Assembly: GCA_030035585.1 (NCBI GenBank)
Contig: CM057462.1
Coordinates: forward strand, 145,168,734 to 145,232,733
Direction of reading: 5' to 3'
DNA length: 64,000 bases
Origin: Dugong dugon
Taxonomy: Eukaryota; Chordata; Mammalia; Sirenia; Dugongidae
The notes beneath the pieces are model-generated. The model was not told the DNA's origin. It ran no database searches and saw only the letters and a list, made by a program, of their open reading frames with translations. The first letter of the stretch is position 1, and the number at the start of each line of letters is the position of its first letter. This document shows, in pieces, positions 46,706-59,233 of the stretch. A program made the translations under genes and the position numbers.

Positions 46706-47641
46706 TATACTCACACATTGCCCATTATGGGAAGTCCAACCATTTGATTTTTATGGATTTCCTTATCACCAAATGTTGTTTTTTTCTAAGTCCCTAATCA
46801 ATCAGCCAACTTGACACTGCCATGAATTCATGAAAACCTATACTTTGGCTGTCACTTTCTCTAGGTAAAGCACACAATCAGATTATTGCCTGAAGTTTTG
46901 TCCCCTAAAATGATTATTTTTTACCTCCGTCTTTCAGGATCATCTATGAATAAAGCTGTAATAAAAGTTTAAACCACTGCTCTGGTGCCAGTATACACAT
47001 CTGTAAACCAGACATGAGATATTTTTATTTCTCCACCAACTGATAATAAGGAATTCCCCATCGAGGCTTAAAAATGATTGTAGGAGTAAGTGTTATTAAA
47101 GCCCGAGTTACTTTCTCATGCAACTTACTTTTATCTTCAGAACATACTCTAACACTATCCAATATATACCACTTCTATTTAGAGAGGGATTTCTCCTATA
47201 TGCACCCTGTAACTTGCTTGATCACATAGTTCTTTGTTCCAATGTGCAGTTTAAGTTCTGTAATCACTTTTGACCCAATAATCAAGTATTCAGATTCTAT
47301 GACTGTCCAGGAGAAGAGCTGTTATTTAAAAAGAAAATAAAAACCCAAGTCCTCCCATATCTTTCTATGTCAAGTATAAAGGTCTGATTCCTTCTCAATT
47401 AATTTCATTTACATAATTTTAATTTACATTAAAGAAGTAATGAAGTTGTTAGAGTCCATTTCATTGGCAGCACCTCCTACTATCAATACAGCCTTGATAA
47501 TTAAATTTTGAGAAAGCTGGTTTCCTCTTATGCTTGTATTTCTCAATGCCTTGAGTGAAGATATATTGGCCACTAGGCCTTCTCAGGGTTCACAGTCCAG
47601 GTTAGGATAAGCCACCAAAGACCAAACCTGGGAGGTGGGGC

Positions 47642-47650
47642 CAAGATGGC
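47642..47650 (+). promoter_or_regulatory. YY1-type site at the L1 5' end
   Basis: CAAGATGGC at about +12 of the element. In human L1 a YY1 site near this position directs accurate transcription start. The copy at 63661 has it at the same offset. Confidence 0.6.
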
Positions 47651-49014
47651 ATAGTAGTCAGATGCTTCCAGTGGACCCTCTTACAGCAAAGACCTGAAAA
47701 AGCAAGTGATTCAATTATATATGGCAGTCTGGGAGTACTGAACATCAAAGGCAGAGTTGAGGAACCAGAATGAGTGGCAGGGGGAGGGAGAGACGGTTTG
47801 GAAGCAGCGAGGAGTTGCCAGGCCTGACCCTGCAAGAGCCTGAGAACTTCAGGCCTGAACGCTTGGGGGTGAGTGGTGAGGCAGGCAAGCGGCGGCACTC
47901 AGGAGGCACATTTTCTGCACTGGGAGGGACCCAGTGCCAGAAAGTCTACATGGCCACCCAGAACCAGTGAGAAGCAGCCCTCATCAGTGAAAGATAATTA
48001 CTTGCATACAGTTTACCGAGTGGATCAAAAACGCCTCCCTTAGGGAAAAACCTCTTTCCCATTTCCCTACCCACTCCCTGCTCTGCACTGGGTCCCCTAC
48101 TGGCTGTAGCAATTGCTGAGTCCCCTGGGCTGGAAGTAGCATCCATCACATGCCCTGAGCCATTCTCCCTGCCTTGGAGAGTGTACAAATTAACAAATGG
48201 GAAAAAATAAACTGCCGGCTCCCCTAAGCCAGGAACCAAGGGTAGGCATAACTCATTTGCCTAGGCACAGAAATATGCAATCCATGGACTTTGAGTGCCT
48301 TTCCCCCTGTATAGACTTGTATGGGCTCATGTCAATAGCGTAGGCCCTCATCACTGCAGTACAACAGGGTATATACTGGAAGCCAAACTTCAACTGTTTC
48401 AGCTATGAAGTGGTAGGTTCTTGACATTTGACACTGCTTTGCCCATTAAGCAGGGTCTTCACCTACCCACATCAAGGGCCTGAGGACTGGTGGCTCCACC
48501 CATGCCACCTACTCAACTGTGATAGGGGCCCATGAATAAGAGGTGCCCCCCCAGTCCTTACAACCAACAGCATTAGGTGCTCACAGTCCAGCTTCAAAAC
48601 CCACCCACCTACATGCTTTGGGGAACAGGGACATGCTTTCCTTCTGGACACTCAGGGGCAGCCGTCAGTCACCTGCTTTGCTCAGTGTGTGTCCCCCTGC
48701 TGCAGCCAGATGCCTGGGCTTGCATCAATCACCCATGCCTGTCTAGGACTGTAAGTGAGAGCCTAAATCACACACTTGGTGGCTATCTACCTGGGCACCT
48801 GATCTGAATCCATACAGGAAGAGTGGGCAGACTCCTGAACTTACATTCCTAGTAACAGATCTAACCACCTGGTAACAGGACATTAGAGCTTCAAAGTTAC
48901 AAATAATCAAACTAGTTCATACGAGCAGCCTATGTGGGCATATCAAAACACAACAAGAATCTAGGACACAGTAAGCAAACATAAAATGAACAAATATAAT
49001 AAATTACTGATGGC

Positions 49015-50004
49015 TTGGAGACAACAGTCAATATCAAATTACATAAACAGGCAATCCATGATGCTTCACCAAGCTCCCAAAGTAAAGAATCTAGAAATTT
49101 TCCAGAGGAGGAAAAATTCTTGGCATTACCAGAGGCAGAATACAAAAGATTAATATACAGAACTCTTCAAGAAATTAGGAATGAAATTAATCAAAATGCA
49201 GAGCATACAATAGAGGAAATTAAAAAGATTAGAGAAGAGCATAATGACAAATTTAACAGGCTGCAAGAATCCATAGAGAGACAGCAATCAGAAATCCAGA
49301 AGATTAACAATAAAATTTCAAAATTAGACCACTTAATAGAATGTCATAGGAGCAGAATTGAGGCAATGGATGTCAGAATTAGTGAGATTGAAGATAAAGC
49401 ACTTGACACCAACTTATTTGAGGAAAAATCAGATAAAAGGATTTAAAAAAATGAAGAAACCCTAAGAATTTTGTGGGACCCTATCAAGAGGAATAACCTA
49501 TGAGTGACTGGAGCACCAGAATGGGGAGGATAACAGAAAATACAGAGAGAATTGTTGAAGATTGGTCGGCAGAAAACTTCCTTGATACTGTAAAAGATGA
49601 CAAGATATCTATACAAGATGCTCATTGAACCACACATAAGGCAGATTCCAAAACAAAGTCACAAAGACATATTGTCATCAAACTTGCCAAAACCAAAGAT
49701 AAAGAGAGAATTTTAAGAGTGGCAAGGGATAAATGAAAAGTCATCTACAAAGGAGAGTCAATAAGAATAAGCTCAGACTAGTCAGCAGAAACCATGCAGG
49801 CAAGAAAGCAATGGGATGACATATATAAAGCCTTGAAGGAAAAAAAACTGCCAGCCAAGAATTCTATATCCAGGAAAACTGTCTTTTAAATATGATGATG
49901 AAACTAGGGCATTTCCAGATAAACAGAAATCTAGGGAATTTGCAAAAACCAAACCAAAATTGCAAGAAATACCAAAGGGAGTCTTCCAGTTAGAAAATCA
50001 GTAA
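49015..50004 (+). pseudogene. L1 ORF1 remnant
   Basis: 330 codons in one overall frame. The first 143 are open: a charged N-terminus, then a long coiled coil (about residues 45-125, with QNAEHTIEEIKKIREEHN and RLQESIERQQSEIQK). Then an in-frame TAA at 49444-49446. Further on, RRM-type text (RHIVIKLAKTKDKERILR) and the C-terminal domain follow with more stops. Confidence 0.9.
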
Positions 50005-50452
50005 CACCAGATAAAAACCCAAGAGTAGAACACAGGACAGAGCAACCAGATATCAACCCAGATAGGGAAGCCACAAAAGTAAATCAAATCTAAAACATGA
50101 AAAATAGGAAAACAGATGTCAATATGTAAAAGATGACAACAATAAAACAAAAAAGAGGGACTTAAAAAATGTAGACACAGATTTTTCATACAGAGAGGAA
50201 GTCAAGGCAATGTAAAGAAGCAAAAGACTGGTATAAACTTAGAAAAATAGGGGTAAATTTTAAGGTAACCACAAAGGAAACTAACAATCTTACAAGTCAA
50301 AATAAAAAACTAGAAAAATATAAAGACTCAGCAAACACAAAATCAACAATAATGTAAAAGATGAAAAGAAAATACAAAAAGAAAAACAACTCAGCACAGA
50401 AGACTAAGTGGAACAAAGAAACTGTAAACAACACACCAAAAAAGACATCAAA

Positions 50453-53400
50453 ATGACAGCATGAAACTCATACCTATCAATAATTACACTGAATGTAAAT
50501 GGACTAAATGCACCAATAGAGATAGTGTGGCAGATTGAATAAAAACACACGATCCTTCTATATGCCGCCTACAAGAGACACACCTTGACTTAAAGACACA
50601 AAAAAATGAAAACTCAAAGGATGGAAATATATATCAAGCAACCACCACCAAAAAAGAGCAGGAGAGGCAATATTAATCTCTGACAAAACAGACTTTAAAG
50701 TAAAATCCACCACAAAGAATAAGGAAGGACAATATATGATGATTAAAGGGTCAATACACCAGAGGAGATAACTATAATACATATTTACACACCCAGCAAC
50801 AAGGCTCCAAAATAAATAAAACAAACTGTAACAGCCCTGAAAAGAGAGATAGACAGCTCCACAATAGTAGTAGGAGACTTCAACACACCACTTTTACTGA
50901 AGGACAGAACATCCAGAAAGAAGCTCAACAAAGAGATGGAAGAGCTAAATACTACAATCAACCAACTTGAACTCATAAACATATACCAAACACTGCACCC
51001 AACAGCAGCCAAGTATACTTTCTTTTCCAACGCACATGGAACATTCTCCAGAATAGACCACATATTAGGCCATAAAGCAAGCCTTAACAAAATCCAAAGC
51101 ATCAAAATATTACAAAGCTTCTTTTCTGATCATAAAGCCATAAAAGTAGAAATCAATAACAGAAAAAGCAAGGAAAAAAAATCAAACACATGGAAACTGA
51201 ACAACACTTTGCTCAAAAACTACTGGGTTATAGAAGAAATTAAGGATGGACTTAAGAAATTCATAGAATCAAACAAGAATGAAGACACATCCTACTAGAA
51301 TCTTTGGGACACAGCAAAAGCAGTGCTCAGAGGTCAGTTTATAGCAATAAATACACACATCCAAAAGAACGGGCCATAATCAAAACATTAACCCTACAAC
51401 TAGAACAAGTAGAAAGAGAGCAGCAAAAGAATCCTTCAGGCACCAGAAGAAGGGAAATAATAAGAAGTAGAGCAGAATTAAATGAAATAGGGAATAGAAA
51501 AACAATTGAAAGAGTTAACAAGATCAAAAGCTGGTTCTTTGAAAAGCTCAACAAAATTGATAAACCATTGACCAACATGACAAAAGAAAAACAGGAGAGG
51601 AAGCAGATAACCCGTATAAGAAATGAGATGGGTGACAGCACAACAGACCCAACTGAAATTAAAAGAATCATAACAGAATACTATGAAAAATTCTACTCTA
51701 ACAAATTTGAAAACCTAGAGGAAATGGACAAATTTCTAGAAACTCACTACCTACCTAAACTAACACAAACAGAGATAGAACAACTAAATAAACCTTTTGC
51801 AAAAGAAGAGATTGAAAATGCAATTGAAAAACTCCCAGCAAAAACAAGCCCTGGCCCGAATGGCTTCACTGGAGAATTCTACCAAACTTTCAGAGAAGAG
51901 TTAACACCACTACTACTGAAGGCATTTCAGAGCGTAGAAAAGGATGGAATACTCCCAAACTCACTCTATGAAGCCAGAATAACCCTGATACCAAAACCGG
52001 GTAAAGACACCACAAAAAAAGAAAATTACAGACCAGTATCCCTCATAAACATTGATGTTAAAATCCCTAATAAAATTCTAGCCAATAGAATTCAGCAACA
52101 TATCAAAAAAATAATTCACCATGATCAAGTGGAATTTATACCAGGTATGCAGGGATGGTTCACCATTAGAAAAACAATCAATGTAATCCATCACATAAAT
52201 AAAACAAAAGACAAGAACTACATGATCTTATCAATCAATGCAGAAAAGGCATTTAACAAAGTCCAACATCCATTCATGATAAAAACTCTCAACAAAATAG
52301 GAATAGAAGGGAAATTCCTCAATATAATTAAGGGCTTTTATACAAAGCCAACAGCCAACATCATCCTAAATGAAGAGACTTTGAAAGCACTTCCCTTGAG
52401 AACGAGAACCAGACAAGGATGCCATTTATCACCACTCTTCTTCATCATTAGCCTGGAGGACGTAGCCAGAGCAATTAGTCTAGAAGAAGAAATAAAGTGC
52501 ATCCAAACTGGTAGGGAAGAAGTCGAAGTATCTCTATTTGCAGATGATATTATCTTATACACAGAAAAACTCAAAGAATCCACAAGAAAACTATGGAACT
52601 AAAAATAGAAGATTCCAGTAAAGTTTCAGGATACAAGATAAACATACAAAAATCAGCTTGGATTCCTTTACACCAACAAAGAGAACCTCAAAGAGGAAAT
52701 CACCAAATCAATACCATTCACAACAGCCCCCAAGAAGATAAAATACTTAGGAATAAATCTAACCAGAGACGTAAAAGATCTATATAACGAAAAGTACAAG
52801 ACACTACTGCAAGAAACCAAAAGAGACTGGCATAAGTGGAAAAACATGCCTTGTTTTTGGATAGGTAGACTCAACATTGTGAAAATGTCAGTTCAACCCA
52901 AAGCGATCAACAGATACAATGCAATCCCCATCCAAATTCGACCAGCATTTTTTAATGAGATGGAGAAGCAAATCACCTACTTCATATGGAAAGGGAAGAG
53001 GCCCCATATAAGTAAAGCATTACTCAAGAAGAAGAAAAAAGTGAGAGGCCTCACACTACGTGATTTTAAAACCTATTATACCTCCACGGTCATCAAAACA
53101 GCCTGGTGCTGGTAGAATAACAGATACATAGACCAATGGAACAGAATTGAGAATCCAGACGTAAATTCATCCACCTATGAGCAGTTGATATTTAACAAAG
53201 GCCCAAAGTCCATTAACTGGGGAAAAGGCAGTCTCTTTAACAAATGGTACTGGCATAACTTGATATCCATCTGCAAAAAACTGAAACAAGACCCATACCT
53301 CACACTATAAACAAAAACTAACTCAAAATGGGTCAAAGACTTAAATATAACATTGAAAATGATAAAGATCATGGAAGAAAAAAAGGGACAACTCTAGGAG

Positions 53401-54272
53401 CCCTAATACATGGCATAAACACAATACGAACCATAAGTAACAATGCACAAGCACAAGAAGAGAGACTAGATAACTGGGAGCTCCTAAAAATCCAACACTT
53501 ATTCTCATCAGAAGACTCACCAAAAGAGTGAAAAGACAACCTACTGACTGGGAAAAAAATTTTGGCTACAACAAATCCGATCAGCATCTACTCTCTAAAA
53601 TCTATAAGATACTGCAAAACCTCAACAACAAAAAGACAAATAACCCAAGTAAAAAATGGGTAAATGATATGAACAGGCACTTTGCCAAAGAAGATATTCA
53701 TGTGGCTAACAGACACATGAAAAAATGTTCATGATCATTAGCCATTAGAGAAATGCAGATCAAAACTACAATGAGATATCATCTCACCCCAACAAGGCTA
53801 GCAATAATCAAAAAAATAAAAAATGCTAGAGAGGTTGTGGAGAGATTGTAACACTTATACACTGTTGGTGGGAACGTAAAATGGTACTACCAACTTGGAA
53901 ATTGATTTGGTGCTTCCATAAAAAGCTAGAAATAGAAGTACCATACGATCCAGCTATCCCGTTCCTTGCAATACATCCTAGAGAAATAAGAGCCATCACA
54001 CAAATAGATATATGCACACTCATGTTCATTGCAGCACTGTTCACAGTAGCAAAAAGATGGAAACAGCCTAGGTGCTCATCAACAGACAAATGGATAAAAA
54101 AATTATGGTATATCCACAGGATGGAATACTATCAATGATAAAGAACAACGATGAAGCCATGAAACGTCTTCTAACATGGAGGAAGCTGGAGGTCATTATG
54201 CTGAGTGAATTTAGTCAGTCACAGAAGGACAAATATAAGACCACTATTAATAGAACTCAAGAAAAGGTTTAA
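50453..54272 (+). pseudogene. L1 ORF2 remnant with a 432-codon open segment
   Basis: Start region MTA-stop-NSYLSIITLNVNGLNAP; endonuclease remnants with SFFSDHKAI (50936-51298). From 51304 to 52602 a 432-codon segment stays open through the linker and reverse transcriptase fingers and palm. It has FADDIILY intact, but the first catalytic motif reads [10 protein letters not shown] instead of IDAEKAFDK: the catalytic Asp is Asn (codon 52237-52239). The remainder to QSQKDKYKTTINRTQEKV is broken. Not functional. Confidence 0.9.
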
Positions 54273-54304
54273 ACACAGAAGAAAACATTCTTTGATGGTT
54301 AGGA

Positions 54305-54326
54305 GGGTGGGGAGGGAGAGTGAGGG
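54305..54326 (+). other. G-quadruplex-type tract in L1 3' UTR
   Basis: GGG-T-GGGG-A-GGG-AGAGTGA-GGG, about 30 bp after the ORF2 stop. A G-rich polypurine tract at this place is a recurrent feature of mammalian L1 3' UTRs. Confidence 0.7.
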
Positions 54327-55202
54327 TTATTTACTAACTAGATATTAGATAAGTATTATCTTAGGTGAAGGGAAGGACAGCACACACTACAGGGGAAGTC
54401 AGCACAACTGGACTAAATCAAAGCTAAGAAGTTTCCTAAAAACAATCAAACACTTTGAGGGACAGAGTAGCAGGGGTACGGGTCTGGGGACCATGCTTTC
54501 AGGGGACATCTAGGTCAATTGGCATAACAACGCTTATTAAGAAAATGTTCCGCATCCTACTTTGGTGAGTGGCTTCTGGGGTCTTAAAAGCTTGCAAGCA
54601 GCCATCTCAGATGCATCAATTGGTCCCAATCACCTGGAGTAAAGGAGAATGAAGAACACCAAAGACACAAGAAAGTATTAGCCCAAGAGACAGAAAGGGC
54701 CACATAAACCAGAGACTTCATCAGCCTGAGACCAGAAGAACTAGATGGTGCCTGGCTACCGCCAATCACTGCCCTGACAGGGAACAAAACAGAGAGTCCC
54801 TGATGGAGCAGGAGAAAGGTGGGGTGCAGAACTCAAATTCTAGTAAGAAGACCAGACTTAATGGTCTGACCGAGACTTGAGGAACCCCAGAAAGCAGAGC
54901 CCCTGGATTCTGTATCAGCCCAGAACTAAAAGTTTCCAAGGCCAACCCTTCAGACAGGGATTGGACTGGACTGTGGGACATAAAGTGATACGTGTGAGGA
55001 GTGTGCCTCTTAGCTCAAGTAGATACAAGAGACTAAATAGGCAGCTTCTGCCCAGAGGTGAGATGGGAAGGCAGAGAGGGTTAGGAGCTGGTTGAATGGA
55101 CATGGGGAATCAGGAGTGGAAAGGAGGAGTGTGCTGTCACAGTATGGGGAGAGCAATTTTTTGTATGGGAAAAAAAAACAAAAAAGAAATTCAAAAGACA
55201 AA

Positions 55203-55303
55203 ACTTGCTGCTTTTAAGACCCCAGATGCCAGTCACCGAAGTAGGATGCAGAACATTTTCTTAATAAGCTTTGTTATGCCAAATGACCTAGATGTCCCCT
55301 GAT
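55203..55303 (-). mobile_element. L1 3' UTR fragment, antisense
   Basis: Reverse complement of the segment at about 54500-54600 within the preceding L1 (TTTTAAGACCCCAGATGCC, GTAGGATGCAGAACATTTTC). It lies just beyond the poly-A and target duplication of that L1. Confidence 0.7.
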
Positions 55304-55480
55304 ATTTCGACTCATATGAACCCTGTAGGACAGAGTAGAACTGCCCCACAGGGTTTCTAATGTTCTAAATCTTTACAGAAGCAGACTGCTGCATCTTTCT
55401 CCTACAGAGTGGCTGATGGGTTTGAACTACTGACCTTTTGGTTAGCAGCTGAGTGCTTAACCACTGTGCTGCCAAGAAGT
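55304..55480 (-). mobile_element. AfroSINE, long variant, tail-truncated, antisense
   Basis: Begins inside the tail (TTTCGACTCATATGAACCC), has the extra AAATCTTTACAGAAGCAGAC block, and ends at CTTAACCACTGTGCTGCC. Confidence 0.8.
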
Positions 55481-55917
55481 GATTACATAATAATCCACTC
55501 TAAAATCCTCATTTTCCTGAGTATTCGTATTCTTTACTCCACATTATGCCAGAGATGTTCTGGCATGCCAAACTCATTGAATATAAGCCTCTGTTGAATC
55601 CAGGTATCTACCAACCAACCTACACACTTCCAGCTTCTTGAGACTAGGACATTAAACCCAAAATTTCACATGAATGTAATTAAATGAATAAATTTAGTGT
55701 GATCCAAAGTTATAATTCATCATCCTGAGAATTCATTTCCACATATATTTTTGGTTACCTGACAATAAAATCTAGCACTGTCTCACCATCCTTTTGATGT
55801 GTAAACCATCTCTTCATGAAACCTGTTGTGTAATTCCAGCCTATACAGTGATGGAATGTGACTGTAGTAATGACTATGGAGCCCATACGGGCTGATGGAA
55901 GTGAGTCTTGAAGAGAA
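55481..55917. other. intergenic, nothing recognised
   Basis: No repeat or gene signal that can be supported. Confidence 0.4.
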
Positions 55918-56113
55918 TAAAACCCACTGCCATCCAGTCGATTCCAACTCATAGCATTCCTAAAGCACAGTATATAACTGTCCCATAGTATTTCCATGAC
56001 TCTTTATAGGAGCAGACTACCACGTCTTTCTCCCACAGAGTGGCTGATGGGTTGGAACCACAGACCTTTCAGTTAGCAGCCAAGCACTTAATTGCTGTGC
56101 CACCAGGGATCCT
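55918..56113 (-). mobile_element. AfroSINE, long variant, antisense, with target duplication
   Basis: Complete but diverged. TTGAAGAGAA lies at both 55908-55917 and 56114-56123. Confidence 0.85.
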
Positions 56114-56123
56114 TTGAAGAGAA

Positions 56124-57041
56124 CAGACGTCTTGTTATAAGGCAATTGCCTCTGGTCAAGTCATTACAGAGTCTTTTAGGCTAGTGTCTATAGACAAAGG
56201 AAAATGGGGCTATTTCTGCTGATGAGGAAAATTCAGGGAATTTGTGATTCCTAGGCTCTCAGCTTCATTTCCTCTCAAATGTCTATATTCCAAGTCTCAG
56301 TTTCCTACTCTATTGCAAGTCATGTCCTAATCTTAATATAAATCTTAACATAAAAGACTTTAAGGAATTTTTCAACCCATGTAGTTATCTTGCAACCTAC
56401 ACAGCATGTTTTGGGCTCTGTAAGAAGCCACAAGCCACAAGGGCTCAACGAATAATGGGAAGATACAGTATTATCATGAGTCTCAGAGCTTTAGTGTAAC
56501 TACCTTGCTGAACTGGGACCAAAGAGAGAACTTGAGCTATGGAATGGAGGCAGCCTCTACTTAAATACCACAGGAAGTAGATGGAGAAGCAATATTTTGG
56601 CTTAGAGAATCCCCTTCATATCTTCAAATCATTCACCAGTCCTTCTCATTGGCTAAACATATGAAGACACCAGAGGATGTATGACATGTACTGTGTTACA
56701 GAGAAGAGGTGGAAAGTTGTAAACAATATATCTTAAAAACAAACACGCAGTTGTCCAACATAATACCACAATATATTTACTATTTTCCCATAACTAACAT
56801 TTAAGTGGTTTCCAAAATACATTTTAATAAAAAAGAATACAGCTATGTATTTTTTGGCACGTGGGAAAAGTTGTCTCCAATGTATATGTCTAGAATAGCA
56901 TTGGCACAGTTTCAAAATCACAAAATAATGTATATGGTTGAACCAATTCACCCTCTCCTAGCTATATAAGAGTTCTTTTTGTTCCTCATCTTTGTCAAAA
57001 ATTTTGCAAATCTGGAGGGTATAAAATCATAGCTTAATGTT
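56124..57041. other. intergenic, nothing recognised
   Basis: AT-rich; the longest open frame is 72 codons without domain character. Confidence 0.4.
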
Positions 57042-57051
57042 GTCTAAGAGT

Positions 57052-57264
57052 TGTTGTTGTTGTTGTTGTGTGCTGGTGAGTCAATGCTGACTCAAAGCCA
57101 CCCTATAGCACAGAGTAGAACTGCCCTATAGGGTTTCCAAGGCTGCAATCCTTATGGAAGCAGACTGTGACATCTTTTCTCCCATGGGGCGGCTGATGAG
57201 TTTCAACTGCTGACCTTTTAATTAGCAGCCAATCACTGAACCACTGCACCACCAGTGCTACTTG
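57052..57264 (-). mobile_element. AfroSINE, long variant with GTT-repeat tail, antisense
   Basis: Left end is a (TTG)n run, then GACTCAAAGCCACCC and a complete body and head. GTCTAAGAGT flanks it at 57042-57051 and 57265-57274. Confidence 0.85.
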
Positions 57265-57274
57265 GTCTAAGAGT

Positions 57275-58189
57275 AGACACTCAAAATTATATTTTTTCCT
57301 GAATTGGAAAACTCAGGGTTCATATAGCTGAAGAAAGGTGTTAGTACAAGCCCTTCCAGATGAAGAAGCCAGATATTTGTGAGACTAGGGTATTTCCTGA
57401 ATCATCCATATAGATTATAAAGCATCCCAGATGATGGCAAGACTAGAGATGAAAAAGATGATGAAGCAGATGTCAGTGTCTGCAATGGGATGCAATTAAC
57501 TTGCTGGTAGGTACCAGCAAAGAGGAAGAGCAGAAGATAATAGAAGCTTTAAAGAAGTCATAGGTATAATATGCATGTGCAAGAGTGATGGACTAGAGGA
57601 GACATTTATGAAATAAGAAAGATATATCCACTCTCTAAAGGACAGTGAGACATTCTCTCTACTGGAAAATAAGCAGCAGGTGATGCTATATTTTCAGGAA
57701 AGATCTGGGTTCAGTTGAGGCCTAATATTGTAAAAAATATTCAGTGACGTGGTGTAGGGTATAGGGGACATTTGCATTGTGTTTTGAAATAATGTTTTTG
57801 ATACTTATTTTAAATTATATTTGTATTTAATTAATAGTTTTAATTATATTTGTAGATTATTTGAATTTATCCCAAACAAATATCTTATACCATAACATGC
57901 CATTCTTAAACTATTAAATTTAAATCATCATTCACGCTGCTTCAAGTAAAGAAAAAAAAAATCAAGTTAGATACAAGGATCATACAGGTTAACAGTCTTT
58001 TATTCCTCGCGTTCACTTAAGTAGTCGGGGAATAAAATTCTTGAGTTACAAATGCTTTTCTTAAAACTATGTAGATAAATCATTGTTTCAATAGCTTCTT
58101 TGATTTAATATTATAGGTCATAATTTTAAAGGAAGCCCTGCTTTTTCTTTCTTTGTGGATAACCTATGGTTTCCTTTTTTCTTTTTATT
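57275..58189. other. intergenic, nothing recognised
   Basis: AT-rich in the second half. No gene can be supported. Confidence 0.4.
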
Positions 58190-58520
58190 TTTTTAGAACT
58201 TTCTGCCTAGATTTTTAATATAATTCAGTTTAGATTCCTGAGATTTAAAGAAGGTCATCATAATTTGTGTAGGTGTTGGTCTATTTCCATTAATCTTCCC
58301 TGGAACCCTGCTGAACTCTGTCCAGTTGCAGACATGTGACATTCTTTGACTTTTTTTTCTATTGTATTTTTTACTATAGCTTCCTTTCCATTGTGCTCTG
58401 AGGTCTCTCTGGGGAGCACGAATTATCTCTAGGTTTGATTCTGTTCTTGGTGCTCCATACATACCCTCTATGCTTGTTATTCTCATCCCTTTGCCCCTTT
58501 CCCCCTTATGCTGAGACATG
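58190..58520 (-). pseudogene. possible ancient L1/HAL1 ORF1 remnant
   Basis: A minus-strand frame of 108 codons contains SRVPGKINGNRPTPTQIMMTF, which follows the pattern of the RRM-to-C-terminal junction in L1 ORF1 proteins (RVP..IN.NRPTPRHI). The upstream half is too decayed to align by eye. Could be chance; a protein-profile comparison would settle it. Confidence 0.4.
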
Positions 58521-58890
58521 TGTCCTCCACATCATTTTTACAGTATCAATTCTGTTATTCCCTTTCCCTAAAATATAAAGGCTTTTTTCCACCTGTTATT
58601 GCATTTAATTTCAATATTTCCCTATCTCATCTGTCTCCTTTTTATTTGAAACTGACTCTCAGCCAGAACTTTTGTCATATGTCTTTTGTCTTATCATATC
58701 ACATTTCATCTCTTCTTACAGAGGATCCAAGTTATATTGAATTATGTTGAAAACAGACAGACATAGTCTAACATTTATTCTTTCCTTATAGCAAGATTTT
58801 GCTCAAAGTCTCTTTTTTTTCTATTCTTTAATAGTATAATCATCTTTTTTTTTTTTTGAGGTTGTGGAATATTTTCAGAGTACCAAACAA
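58521..58890. other. T-rich intergenic, nothing recognised
   Basis: Pyrimidine-rich; no recognised repeat. Confidence 0.35.
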
Positions 58891-59233
58891 GAAACCAAAC
58901 CCATTGTCTTTAAGTTGGTTCCAACTCATAGAGACCCTATGCAAAACAGAACAAAACACTGCCCTGTCCTGCGCCATCCTCACAATTGTTGCTATGCCTG
59001 AGCTCATTGTTGCAACCACTGGGTCAATCCATCTCATTGAGGTCTTCCTCTCGATGACTCTCTACTTTACCAAGCATGATGTCCTTCTCCAGCTACCGAT
59101 CCCTCCTGATACCATGTCCAAAGTATGTGAGATGTAGTCTCACCATCCTTGCTTCTAAGGAGCAGTCTGGTTGTACTTCTTCCAAGGCAGATTTATTCGT
59201 TCTTTTGGCCGTCCACGTTATATTCAATATTTT

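Larger units (their letters stand above)
44270..47600 (-). mobile_element. ERVL-like endogenous retrovirus internal region, antisense
   Basis: Old, heavily mutated pol-like sequence on the minus strand, recognised from plus-strand phrases typical of reversed ERVL integrase regions: ATAAGTCATTCCACC, GTGAAATGTATTCCTTGG, GGAAAGTAAATCCATATCC, AATAGTGCCATATCAGGGG. It is interrupted by a solo LTR (44989-45510) and a MITE (45913-46705). The part after 46706 is a probable continuation with weaker support. No open frame survives. Confidence 0.6.
47631..55193 (+). mobile_element. full-length L1, sense, decayed
   Basis: Starts GGAGGTGGGGCCAAGATGGC, a typical L1 5' end, then a 5' UTR of about 1.4 kb, ORF1 (49015-50004), a 448-bp spacer, ORF2 (50453-54272), a 3' UTR with G-rich tract, and an A-rich tail at 55170-55193. 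Flanks AAAGACCAAACCTG (47617-47630) and AAAGACAAAACTTG (55194-55207) match at 12 of 14 positions and are read as the target duplication. Confidence 0.9.

Noticed and set aside
51339-51671. 110-codon minus-strand hydrophobic frame
   Set aside because: Antisense shadow of the L1 ORF2 linker region.
58508-58750. 80-codon plus-strand frame
   Set aside because: Pyrimidine-rich low-complexity sequence; no domain or start context.
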